Source: Candidatus Rariloculus versatilis (GTDB lineage Bacteria; Pseudomonadota; Gammaproteobacteria; Steroidobacterales; Rariloculaceae). From it: a stretch of 49,964 nt of DNA. Positions 25,211 through 36,000 of the stretch are shown piece after piece. The notes beneath the pieces were generated by a model. That model did not search any database and was not told where the DNA came from. It was given only the letters and a program-made list of their open reading frames with translations. The stretch spans positions 1 through 49,964 of the forward strand of contig JAQAJI010000006.1 of the NCBI GenBank assembly GCA_028278665.1, written 5' to 3'. A program made the position numbers and the translations under genes. Each line of letters begins with the position of its first letter. Within the stretch, counting starts at the first letter, position 1.

Positions 25211-25729
25211 CTAGTAGATACGCGGCACGATTCGCCAGGGCACGCTTGCGCGGTATTGCTCCCAGAGGGGCCCGTATTTTTCGGCGCAGCGGCGATCGTC
25301 ATCGCGCTCCCGGGGCAGCAGCAGGGCGACATAGTAGAGCGGGTAGAGCCAGGGGCCGAGCAGCAGCGGTCCACGCACGTTGACGCTGACGACCTGTTCG
25401 AGCACGTCCTCGTCCATGTCGAGGAAACCGCCGATGGGAATGCGAGCCGCGTTGTAGATGACGATGCCGAGGTCGATGTCCCGAACGGCATCGGCGAGCG
25501 TCGCGGCAACGTCGGCCGACGCCAGGTCGAGCGTCACGCAACGGACGTCGACTTCATGGTCGGCATGCAGGCGGCCGGCGACATCCTCCAGCACATCTCC
25601 GCGGCGCGCCAAGAGCACGACACTCATGCCCCGCTTCGCCAGTTCCTCGGCGAACGCGGCACCCAGGCCCCGCGAAGCCCCCGCCACGACGGCCCACCGC
25701 CCGTATCGGGCGGGCAAGGATCTCTTCAT
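25211..25729 (-). pseudogene. Chimera: SDR N-terminus joined to sterol-reductase-like C-terminus
   Basis: 172 codons from ATG 25729. The first about 120 residues are a normal SDR start: VVAGASRGLGAAFAEELAKRG, ARRGDVLEDVAG, then IVIYNAARIPIG and VSVNVRGPLLL. At that point the sequence switches to WLYPLYYVALLLPRERDDDR and KYGPLWEQYRASVPWRIVPRIY, which looks like the C-terminus of an ERG4/ERG24-type membrane sterol reductase. The SDR catalytic Ser and YxxxK are absent and the reductase lacks its core. The simplest reading is an in-frame deletion that fused two adjacent genes; a non-functional product is likely. Confidence 0.72.
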
Positions 25730-25935
25730 CGACTTCGCAGTACCGCCACAAGGTACACCTGCTGTCACGCTTGCGTAACGATCGCGGAAAATAGCACGCC
25801 ACGCGAAAAACCGAGATACTCCGCGCCATGAGCCACACTCTGCCGTCTCATTCGGGCTCGCCTGACGGCCGGCTGTTGCCGGCTCGCACCGAGCCTTGCC
25901 ACGTCCAGGACACCTGAACTTACGGACGTCGCAAG

Positions 25936-26823
25936 GTGATCGGACAACTTTCGGGCATTCTGCTGCCGGTGCTGGCGCTTGCGAGCATCGGTTACGCGTG
26001 GCGCCGGTTCGGCTTTCCGTTCGAGCGCGAGTTTGTCACGCGCTTGATCATGAACGTGTGCGGTCCCTGCCTGATCATCGACAGCTTCGCCGGGCTCACG
26101 CTTCCGATCGCCGATATCGTCAACATGTTCCTGGCGTCCCTCGCGATGTTCGCGGTGACGATTGCGTGTGCATGGGCTGTGCTCGGAGTTTCGGGATTGC
26201 CGGTTCGGTCCTTTTTGCCGGTGCTTTCGATCGGCAATCACGGCAACATGGGGTTGCCGCTTTGCGTGTTCGCATTCGGCGAAACGGGTCTCGCGCTCGG
26301 TGTTGCGGTTTTCGTGACGACCTCGGTCTGCCAGGTGACCCTGACGCCGATGCTGCAGTCAGAGGCTTCGCCTCTGCGGACACTTGCAACGACGCCCGTA
26401 ATCTACGGGGCGGTGATCGGAGCGGTCGTGTTCGCGGGCGATGTGCACTTGCCCGAGTGGACCGCAGCGACGATTGGCTTGCTCGGCGACGTCACCATGC
26501 CGCTCATGCTGCTCGCCCTCGGCAACACGCTCGGCGGGCTGCGCGCAAGGCGCCTGCCGCTGGCGCTGTTGCTCGGAGCCACGCGGCTCGTCATCGGTTT
26601 CGCCGTTGCGCTCGGCGTCGCAGAGTTCTTCGGACTGGAAGGAATAGCTAGAAGCGTGCTGATACTGCAGGGGGCAATGCCGGCGGCGGTCTTCAATTAT
26701 CTCTTCGCGGCACGCTACGATCGCGACCCAAACGATGTGGCGAGCATCGTGCTCACCTCGACGTTGCTGAGCGCTGCAACGCTGCCGCTTCTCGTGAGCT
26801 ACGCGCTGGCGATCGCCGGCTGA
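25936..26823 (+). CDS. AEC family transporter (auxin-efflux-carrier-like permease)
   Basis: 295 residues from GTG 25936, almost entirely hydrophobic with about ten predicted membrane helices in two halves. Conserved landmarks are RLIMNVCGPCLIIDSF, the SIGNHGNMGLPL motif with flexible asparagines/glycines, and NYLFAARYDRDPNDVASIVLTSTLLS near the end. The family exports or takes up organic anions such as malate and malonate; the substrate here is unknown. It is divergent from the SDR chimera cluster and convergent with the thiolase. Confidence 0.92.
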   Translation: MIGQLSGILLPVLALASIGYAWRRFGFPFEREFVTRLIMNVCGPCLIIDSFAGLTLPIADIVNMFLASLAMFAVTIACAWAVLGVSGLPVRSFLPVLSIGNHGNMGLPLCVFAFGETGLALGVAVFVTTSVCQVTLTPMLQSEASPLRTLATTPVIYGAVIGAVVFAGDVHLPEWTAATIGLLGDVTMPLMLLALGNTLGGLRARRLPLALLLGATRLVIGFAVALGVAEFFGLEGIARSVLILQGAMPAAVFNYLFAARYDRDPNDVASIVLTSTLLSAATLPLLVSYALAIAG

Positions 26824-26945
26824 GCGACCGTCAGCGGACCCTTCCCGGCCAGGGATCTGCGCGATCGACCGGCGTCGGCAGCCCACCGCAGAACCGCACG
26901 TCGCACCGAGACCGGCGCCCTTGCCACCGGCTGCCGCGCAGGCGG

Positions 26946-28238
26946 TCAGCCGCTGCCGGCAGCCTCGAGGATCGCCGTCACGCCCATGCCCCCGGCCGTG
27001 CAGGCCGTGATCAGCCCACGGCCGGTGCCGCGTTCGTGGAGGAGTTTCGCGAGCGTTCCGAGCAGCCGCGCGCCGGTCGCGGCGAAGGGGTGGCCGATTG
27101 CGACGCTGCCGCCCCGAACGTTGAGCTTCGAGCGATCGATGGAGCCCAGCGGTTCCCTGCGACCCAGACGGTCGCGGCAGAATTCCGGAGATTCCCACGC
27201 GGCGAGCGTCGCGAGCGCCTGCGCCGCGAACGCTTCGTGAATCTCGTAGAAGTCAAAGTCCTGCAGTGCAAGGTCGGCCTGCTCGAGCATCTCGGACACG
27301 GCATACGCCGGCGCCATGAGCAGGCCTTCGTCGTCGACGAAATTGACGGCGGCTTCCTTCCCGTGAGTCAGGTAGGCCAGGACCGGCAGGTCTCGCTCCG
27401 CCGCCCACTGCTCCGAACTCATGAGCACTGCCGACGCGCCGTCGGTCAACGGCGTGCTGTTGCCGGCCGTCAGCGTGCCGGAACTGCTTCTGTCGAACAC
27501 GGGTTTGAGCTTTGCGAGTTGTTCGAGATTCGAGTCCGCGCGTATGTTGTTGTCCCTGCGCACGCCCTTGAACTCGACGACGAGATCGTCGTAGAAACCG
27601 TCGCGATACGCGCGCTCGGCCCTCGCGTGACTCGCAAGCGCAAGTTCATCCTGCGCTTCGCGGGAGATGCCCCACTGCTTGACGGTGATTTCCATGCTCT
27701 GGCCCATCGACAGGCCCGTGCGCGGCTCGACGACGTTCGGCAGCACCGGCTTGAAGTGCCGCGGTCTGAGTCCGAGCCAGGGCTTGAGCCGCTGTCCCAG
27801 CGTCTTGCCGCCTGCGCTTGCGAACAACAGGCGCCGGTAGGCGTCCGGGTAGACCACGGGAACGTCGCTGATGCTGTCGGTGCCGCCCGCTATACCGGAA
27901 TCGATCATGCCGACAGCGATCTTGCTCGCAATGGCGGTCGCGGCGGACAGGCTCGTGCCGCAGGCGCGTTGAATGTCGAATGCCGGCGTTTCGGCCGCGA
28001 GTCCCGAGGACAATGTCGACTCGCGCGCAAGGTTCCAGTCGCGCGAATGCTTGACGACCGCGCCGAGCGACACGTCGCCGAGGCGCTGGCCCTCAAGGCC
28101 GTAACGGTCGACGAGCCCACGCAGTGCCGCCGTCATCATTTCCATGTTCGAGCACGTGCGGTAGCTCGTATAGGCGCGGCAGAACGGAATCCTGACGGCT
28201 CCGACTATCGCGACGCGCCGCGCGGACTGGTTCTGCAT
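26946..28238 (-). CDS. fadI: Acetyl-CoA acyltransferase (thiolase, FadI-type)
   Basis: 430 residues, the length of the FadI class. It catalyses the thiolytic last step of beta-oxidation. Nucleophile Cys in QRACGTSLSAATAIASKI, the base His in HEAFAAQALATL, the second Cys in TACTAGGMGV and GHPFAATGAR are all present. Usually fadI follows a fadJ partner; none is adjacent here, so it may act with a distant multifunctional enzyme, or be an independent acetyl-CoA acetyltransferase. The gene symbol is by family only. Confidence 0.85.
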   Translation of the reverse strand: MQNQSARRVAIVGAVRIPFCRAYTSYRTCSNMEMMTAALRGLVDRYGLEGQRLGDVSLGAVVKHSRDWNLARESTLSSGLAAETPAFDIQRACGTSLSAATAIASKIAVGMIDSGIAGGTDSISDVPVVYPDAYRRLLFASAGGKTLGQRLKPWLGLRPRHFKPVLPNVVEPRTGLSMGQSMEITVKQWGISREAQDELALASHARAERAYRDGFYDDLVVEFKGVRRDNNIRADSNLEQLAKLKPVFDRSSSGTLTAGNSTPLTDGASAVLMSSEQWAAERDLPVLAYLTHGKEAAVNFVDDEGLLMAPAYAVSEMLEQADLALQDFDFYEIHEAFAAQALATLAAWESPEFCRDRLGRREPLGSIDRSKLNVRGGSVAIGHPFAATGARLLGTLAKLLHERGTGRGLITACTAGGMGVTAILEAAGSG

Positions 28239-28548
28239 GGGCTTTTCTCCCCGACTCGCCGAGTTCGTGATCCTCGCGCGTCACAATACAATGGACTTCG
28301 CGATAGAGGAATCCGGATTTTCAGGATGATGCAGACATTGCGCTCTGCCGGGGCCGCCGCGCGCCAGGAGCCTGCGCTGTAGGAAGTCGCGAATGCGAAA
28401 ATCCGATATCGTCGCCCCTTCGGCCGATCCATTGAGGATAATATCGAGTCATATTTGACGAAATGGATCGGCCGAAGGGGTGGATGAGAGCGGATTTGCA
28501 GCCGTGAATTCCTGCGGTGCAGGCTACTAGGCGCGCAGTCGCCACGCG
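28239..28548. other. Divergent intergenic region with repeat copy B
   Basis: About 310 bases between the thiolase (minus) and the PdsS-like kinase (plus). Repeat copy B occupies 28367-28527, ending only 21 bases before the kinase ATG, so it probably lies inside the kinase's 5' untranslated region or promoter. No other promoter can be named. Confidence 0.5.
28367..28527. repeat. MITE-like inverted-repeat element, copy B
   Basis: About 161 bp with terminal inverted repeats (GGAGCCTGCGCTGTAGGA against the reverse complement of the right end, 14 of 18 matches). Inside it is a perfect 19-bp inverted repeat, CCCCTTCGGCCGATCCATT (28415-28433) with its complement at 28462-28480 around a 28-base loop. 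The right half is strongly similar to copy A, including CATATTTGACGAAAT and GCGGATTTGCAGCCG. Non-coding and lacking a transposase, it would need one supplied in trans. Confidence 0.82.
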
Positions 28549-30612
28549 ATGTCGCTGCGCGCCCAGCTTCTCGGCTTCGGTCTGCTGACACTCGTGCTGC
28601 CGTGGGCCGGGATGCGCTTCGTTGAGGAGATGGAGGGAGCGCTGCGCCGCGGTCTTGAGGCCTCGCTACTCGCGAGCGCGGGAACTGTCGCTGCCGCGCT
28701 TGACGACGAGCCCGCGCTGATTCGTCCCGTGGGCGAACGTGCGAACGAGCTGGCTGGCGTTGCCGCGACAATCTACGCCGAGCCGCTGCGCCGCGAACTC
28801 ACGGTCGACGGTTTTGACAACGATTGGGATCCCGGCAACGCGACGGTGCGATCGCTGCCGGGCGGCCACGCGTACCGGACCGGCGTTTACCGACGCTACG
28901 CTTACCTCTTTGTCACCGTCGCAGACCCGGACATCGTCCAGCAGGGTTCCCCCGGACAGACCCCGTACGGCGACCGCCTGCTGCTCATGCTCGAACCCGA
29001 AGCCGGTGCATCGAATCCGCTGCTGCTCATGACCCGCGCGCCGGGCCGGTTTCGGGCGCAACGGACGATGCCGCCCGCGTTCGCACCGAGCGGCAGTTTC
29101 GAGGACCGTGTACTGAGCGCGTGGCGGACCACGGCCGATGGCTACAGCGTCGAGGCCCGGGTACCGCTCGACCTGATTGGCGCGTCGCTTGGATTTGCCG
29201 TTATCGATGTCGATCCGGCAGGCGCATCGAACTACTCCGTCGAACTGAACTCGACCTGGGAAGGCGGGCAGGCCAGGGCCTCGCACTTCATCCACCAGCT
29301 TCCGCAATTGCAGGAGTTCGTGAACCAGTTCAACCGCGCGGGAGACCGTTTCCGCGTCGTGAACCGCGACGGCTGGGTGCTTTCGGATGCCGGCAGTGTC
29401 GAGTCCGGCGCCCTGGCGGCCGATACAGGCGCAACGGCGCTTGCCGAGCGCATGTTCCGCTCGCTGTTACGCCGCGACGATCCTGACTACGAAACGCTCG
29501 AGGAACCGTTCGGGCGCCTGGGTGACGAGGCGCTCAGGACTGCACTGGACGGGGAACCCGCGATGGCGTGGTTCCGCAGGGGGCCCGACGACAGCGCCAT
29601 AGTCGCGGCCGCCGCACCGATTCGCGGCCCGGACGGCGTGCTCGGCGCCGTGCTGCTCGAGCAGGCCAGCGATCCGATCCTGACGCTCACAAACCAGGCA
29701 TTGATGCGGCTCATGACGTTCACGCTGCTTGCGAGCGTGCTCGCCGCCGCCGGGCTCCTCGGCTACGCGACATTTCTCTCGCTCAGAGTCAGAAGGCTCG
29801 CACACGCCGCGGAAACGGCGCTCGGACCGAAGGGCGAGATTCAGGTTGACGTGCCCGGCCGGCGTGCGAGCGACGAACTTGGCGATCTCGCGCGCAGCTT
29901 TGCGGACCTGCTCCGACGTCTTCGGGAGCACACGGACTATCTGCGCACGCTTGCAAGCAAGCTCTCGCACGAACTTCGAACGCCGCTGGCGGTCGTCTCG
30001 ACCTCGCTCGACAACCTCGAGCAGGAGGCTGACAGGGACGCGGCGCAGGTCTACCTGCAGCGCTTGCGCGGCGGCACCGCCCGTCTGGATTCGATACTTG
30101 CGGCAATGAGCGAAGCCACACGGATGGAGCACGCGATCGAGGAGACGACGCCGGAGGTATTCGATCTCGCTGCGGTCGTCGAGGTCTGCGGCAAGGCGTA
30201 TGGCGACGTCTACGCAGATCGGAGTTTCGCCTGCGATCTGCGGACGGACGGGCCGGCCACGGTCAGCGGTTCGGGGGACCTGGTCGCGCAGCTCATGGAC
30301 AAGCTCGTCGACAATGCGGTCGGATTCAGCCCGGCCGGCAGCCGCATCGGGATCGATCTGCTCGGCGCGCCCTTGGAGTTTGTCCTGTCCGTCAGCAATA
30401 CGGGTTCGGAGCTGCCCGAATCGATGCGCGAGCAACTGTTCGATTCACTGGTGTCGATTCGCAAGCGCGGCGACGACCGGCCGCACCTCGGACTCGGGCT
30501 TTACATCGTCGCGCTGATCGCGAAGTTCCACGGCGGGCGCGTGGGGGCGGACAATCTGCCCGATGGAGACGGCGTCGTCTTTAGCGTCTACTTCCCGCGC
30601 CACGCGGAGTAA
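28549..30612 (+). CDS. Sensor histidine kinase, PdsS-like (dedicated sortase system type)
   Basis: 687 residues. A first membrane helix (about 5-22), a long periplasmic region with a carbohydrate-binding-like segment (DGFDNDWDPGNATVRSLPGG, then GYSVEARVPLDLIGASLGFA), a second helix (about 385-408), HAMP, HisKA with His near 474 in SKLSHELRTPLAVVST, and an ATPase domain with DKLVDNAVGFSP and HLGLGLYIVALI. The combination of HK with the CBM9-like periplasmic segment resembles the histidine kinase of the proteobacterial dedicated sortase system (TIGR03785). No sortase or response regulator is adjacent; a PdsR-like regulator lies at 37987-38685. Confidence 0.75.
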   Translation: MSLRAQLLGFGLLTLVLPWAGMRFVEEMEGALRRGLEASLLASAGTVAAALDDEPALIRPVGERANELAGVAATIYAEPLRRELTVDGFDNDWDPGNATVRSLPGGHAYRTGVYRRYAYLFVTVADPDIVQQGSPGQTPYGDRLLLMLEPEAGASNPLLLMTRAPGRFRAQRTMPPAFAPSGSFEDRVLSAWRTTADGYSVEARVPLDLIGASLGFAVIDVDPAGASNYSVELNSTWEGGQARASHFIHQLPQLQEFVNQFNRAGDRFRVVNRDGWVLSDAGSVESGALAADTGATALAERMFRSLLRRDDPDYETLEEPFGRLGDEALRTALDGEPAMAWFRRGPDDSAIVAAAAPIRGPDGVLGAVLLEQASDPILTLTNQALMRLMTFTLLASVLAAAGLLGYATFLSLRVRRLAHAAETALGPKGEIQVDVPGRRASDELGDLARSFADLLRRLREHTDYLRTLASKLSHELRTPLAVVSTSLDNLEQEADRDAAQVYLQRLRGGTARLDSILAAMSEATRMEHAIEETTPEVFDLAAVVEVCGKAYGDVYADRSFACDLRTDGPATVSGSGDLVAQLMDKLVDNAVGFSPAGSRIGIDLLGAPLEFVLSVSNTGSELPESMREQLFDSLVSIRKRGDDRPHLGLGLYIVALIAKFHGGRVGADNLPDGDGVVFSVYFPRHAE

Positions 30613-30794
30613 CGCCAGCCGGCGGTCTGCGGGTCTTGAAGAATCAGTGCGCCCGAAGCTCGAGGTTCACAAGCGGTCGCAAGCAAGAATCTGCAACTTT
30701 GCACACCTGCTGAGCGATCGAGCCAGAGATCGAACCACATTCGACAAACTCGATCACAAGTTGCGCACGCGAGCAAATGTGCTACCGAGAGTTG

Positions 30795-31442
30795 CTACGC
30801 CGCAGGATGCCCGGTGTCGCAGCGCACGCCCGTACCGCCGATACCGCAATATCCGGCCGGGTTTCTGGCCAGATACTGCTGGTGGTACTCCTCCGCGTAG
30901 TAGAACTCGGGCGCCGCGCGGATCTCGGTCGTGATCGCGCCGTAGCCCGCCTCGGTGAGTCTGCTCTGGTAGCGCTCGCGGCTTCGCTCGGCCGCGGCGC
31001 GCTGCGCCTCGCCGTGGGCGTAGATCGCCGAGCGGTACTGGGTCCCGATGTCGGCGCCTTGCCGCATGCCCTGCGTCGGATCGTGCGACTCCCAGAAAAT
31101 CGTGAGCAACTCCTCGTAGCTCACGGCCGCGGGATCGTGCACAGCGAGCACGACCTCGGTGTGGCCGGTCCGTCCCGAGCAAACTTCCTCGTAGGTCGCG
31201 TTCGGCGTGTAGCCTCCTGCGTAACCGACTGCAGTCGTGTACACGCCGTCGGCGAGCCAGAAGCGCCGTTCTGCGCCCCAGAAGCAGCCCATCGCGAACA
31301 CGGCGCGCTCGAGGCCTTCCGGGAACGGCGGCTTGATCGGTCGGCCGAGGACGAAATGCCTGTCAGCGACGGGGAGCGCTTGCGCGCGTCCCGCGAGTGC
31401 GCGTTCGGCGCTGACCAGGGCAGGTTCCCTGAAGGCAAACAT
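30795..31442 (-). CDS. msrA: Peptide-methionine (S)-S-oxide reductase
   Basis: 215 residues. The catalytic [12 protein letters not shown] motif with the nucleophilic Cys is clear, as are [29 protein letters not shown] and the C-terminal resolving-cysteine tail ([16 protein letters not shown]). It reduces S-epimer methionine sulfoxide in proteins and protects against oxidative damage. The long N-terminal extension and C-terminal Cys tail follow the E. coli MsrA layout. Eleven bases separate it from the upstream gltD stop, so it probably forms the end of a gltB-gltD-msrA transcript. Confidence 0.96.
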   Translation of the reverse strand: MFAFREPALVSAERALAGRAQALPVADRHFVLGRPIKPPFPEGLERAVFAMGCFWGAERRFWLADGVYTTAVGYAGGYTPNATYEEVCSGRTGHTEVVLAVHDPAAVSYEELLTIFWESHDPTQGMRQGADIGTQYRSAIYAHGEAQRAAAERSRERYQSRLTEAGYGAITTEIRAAPEFYYAEEYHQQYLARNPAGYCGIGGTGVRCDTGHPAA

Positions 31443-31453
31443 GCGGGCGACGC

Positions 31454-32947
<1,494 letters not shown>

Positions 32948-33062
32948 GGTTCTGGCCTTCCGTTCAGCAAGCAGTGCCGGATTCGGCGCAACCGGGCCAG
33001 GTCGTCGGCAAGGCTCGCTGCGCGGGGAACCACAGGACCATTTCGAAGCGCCGCAACACCGC

Positions 33063-36000
33063 CTATCTGCCGGCGGCTGCGACAGCCGGTGCGGCCTGTT
33101 CGCTTGCAGCGGCGGCGAGTCCCCGGTCGCGCTTCGTGCCGTCGGCGCGCGAGCGCTCCTCAGCCTCGCGCTCGGCGAGTACGCGCTTGTAGTCTGTCGG
33201 CATGACCTTGACGAACTGTGTGAGCACGTTCGACCAGTCCTCGAGTACCCGTGCGGCGACCTTCGACCCGGTGTACTTCAGGTGCAGCTCGATCAGTTCG
33301 CGAAGCTCCGCAATGTCTGCATCGATTTCGACGGCCTCAAGTTCCACCAGCTCCATGTTGCACATCTCAGCGAAGTCGCCGTCGGCATCGAGCACATAGG
33401 CGACGCCGCCGGACATGCCCGCCGCGAAATTGCGTCCGGTGCGGCCGAGCACGACGGCCCGCCCGCCGGTCATGTACTCGCAGGCATGATCGCCCACGCC
33501 CTCGATCACGGCCCGCGCGCCGCTGTTGCGCACACAGAACCGTTCGGCGCACTGGCCGCGGAAGAACGCCTGCCCGCCCGTGGCTCCGTAGAGCGCGACG
33601 TTGCCGATCAGGACGTTGTCTGCCGCAACAAACGTGCTCTCGCGCGGCGGATAGACGATCAGGTCGCCGCCGGAGAGGCCCTTGCCGACGTAGTCGTTGC
33701 CGTCGCCCTCGAGCTCGAGCGTGACTCCGCGGGCAAGGAAGGCGCCGAAGCTCTGCCCCGCCGAACCGGTGAGCTTGATGTGGATCGTGTCGCCAGGCAG
33801 TCCGCGCTCGCCCCACTTCTTGACGAGTTCGTGGCTCAGTATCGTGCCCACGGTACGGTTCGTGTTGACGATCGGGAGATCGATCCGGGTCTTGCAGCCG
33901 TTGGCGAGCGACTCTGCGGCAAGCTCGATCAGGCGGTTGTCGAGCGCGCGGTCCAGGCCGTGATCCTGTGCCATCGTGCAGTAGACGCCGACTGCGTCGT
34001 GGGGCTTGACCGCGGGCGCGAGAATCGGTGAGAGATCCAGGCCGTCGGCTTTCCAGTGGTCGATGGCCCGGCGCGTGCGCAGGGCATCGGTCCGGCCGAT
34101 CATGTCGACGAAGCGGCGAAAACCGAGTCCGGCCATGACCTCGCGCGCTTCTTCGGCGACCATGAAAAGATAGTTGACGACGTGCTCCGGCTGGCCCGTG
34201 AACTTCTTTCTGAGTTCGGGGTCCTGGGTGGCGATGCCGACCGGACAGGTGTTCAGGTGGCATTTGCGCATCATGATGCAGCCGAGCGCGACGAGCGGCG
34301 CGGTCGAGAAGCCCATTTCCTCGGCGCCGAGCAACGCCGCGATGACGACATCGCGGCCGGTCTTGAGCCCGCCGTCGGTCTGCAGAACCGTGCGGCTGCG
34401 AAGATCGTTGAGCACGAGCGTCTGGTGCGTCTCGGCGATGCCGAGTTCCCAGGGCAGCCCCGCGTGCTTGATGCTCGTCAGCGGCGAGGCGCCCGTGCCT
34501 CCCGAATCGCCGGAGATCAGGACGTGGTCGGCGTGCGCCTTGACGACGCCCGCCGCGATCGTGCCGACGCCAACCTCCGAGACGAGCTTGACGCTGACCC
34601 GGGCCGAAGGGTTGGAGTTCTTCAGATCGTGGATCAGTTGCGCGAGGTCCTCAATCGAATAGATGTCGTGGTGCGGCGGCGGGCTGATCAGGCCGACGCC
34701 GGGGGTCGAGTAGCGGATTCGAGCGATGTTCTCGTCGACCTTGCGCCCCGGCAATTCGCCGCCCTCGCCGGGCTTGGCGCCCTGCGCCATCTTGATCTGC
34801 AGTTCGTCTGAGTTCGTCAGGTACCAGATCGTCACGCCGAATCGGCCCGAGGCGACCTGCTTGATTGCCGAACGCCGTGAGTCGCCGTTCGGCAGCGGCA
34901 CGAAGCGCTCCGGGTCCTCGCCGCCCTCGCCCGTGTTGCTTCGGCCGCCCAGGCGATTAAGCGCGACGGCGAGCGCCTCATGCGATTCCGCCGAAATCGA
35001 GCCGAAGCTCATGGCTCCCGTACAGAAACGCTTGACGATCTCGCTCGCGGGCTCGACCTCGTCGAGCGGTACGGGCCCGCCCGCGGCATCGGGCTCGAAC
35101 TCGAGCAGCCCGCGCAGCGTCGCGGCGTGGCGCGCCTCGGCGTTGGCCTGTTCGGCAAACTGGCGATAGGCATTGCGGTCGTCGCGGCGCGCGGCAACCT
35201 GCAGGGAGAAGATCGTGGTCGGATCCCACTCGTGCTGCTCGCCGGCGCTGCGCCAGTGGAAGTCGCCCGGGTTCGGCAGCGATTCGGAGCGGTCGTCCTC
35301 GTTCTCGGGGTAAGCGAGCGCGTGCCGGCGCGCGGACTCGCGTTCCAGCACCTCGAAGCCGACGCCCTGCAGCCTGCTCGGCGTGCCGGCGAAAGCCTTG
35401 TCGATGACCTCGTCGGCGAGGCCGAGGGCCTCGAAGATCTGCGCACCCTTGTAGGATTGCAGCGTCGAGATGCCCATCTTGGCCATAACCTTGAGCATCC
35501 CCTTCGCGACGCCCTTCCGGTAGGCTTCGACGAGTTTCGTATCCGCGCGAATCAGGCCGTCCTCGCGCGCCTGCCACAGGGCTTCGAAAGCGAGATAGGG
35601 ATTGATCGCGTCGGCGCCGTAGCCGATCAAAAGGCAATGTTGATGGACCTCGCGCGCTTCGCCGCTTTCGACGATGATGCCAATGCGCGTGCGCTTCTCG
35701 CGCCTGACGAGATGGTGGTGCACGGCGCCGCAGGCAAGGAGCGTACTCAGCGGAATGCGGTCCGGGCCGATGCGCCGGTCGGAGAGCACCACGATGCTGT
35801 AGCCTTCGTCGATCGCCTGTTCGGCTTCCTGGCTGATCCGGTCGAGCGCGGCGACGAGACCGCCGGAAATCCCGGTGCGGTCGTAGGTGATGTCGATGGT
35901 CTTCGACCGCCAGCCGTGGTGGTCCATGGCCTTGATCGCCGCCACGTCCTCGTTGGAGAGGATCGGGTGGCGCAGCCTGAGCCGGTGCGCGTGCCCTTCG

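Noticed and set aside
23978-25831. 617-aa plus-strand ORF opposite DUF1214 and SDR chimera
   Set aside because: Shadow ORF; the minus-strand genes have family motifs and tight spacing.
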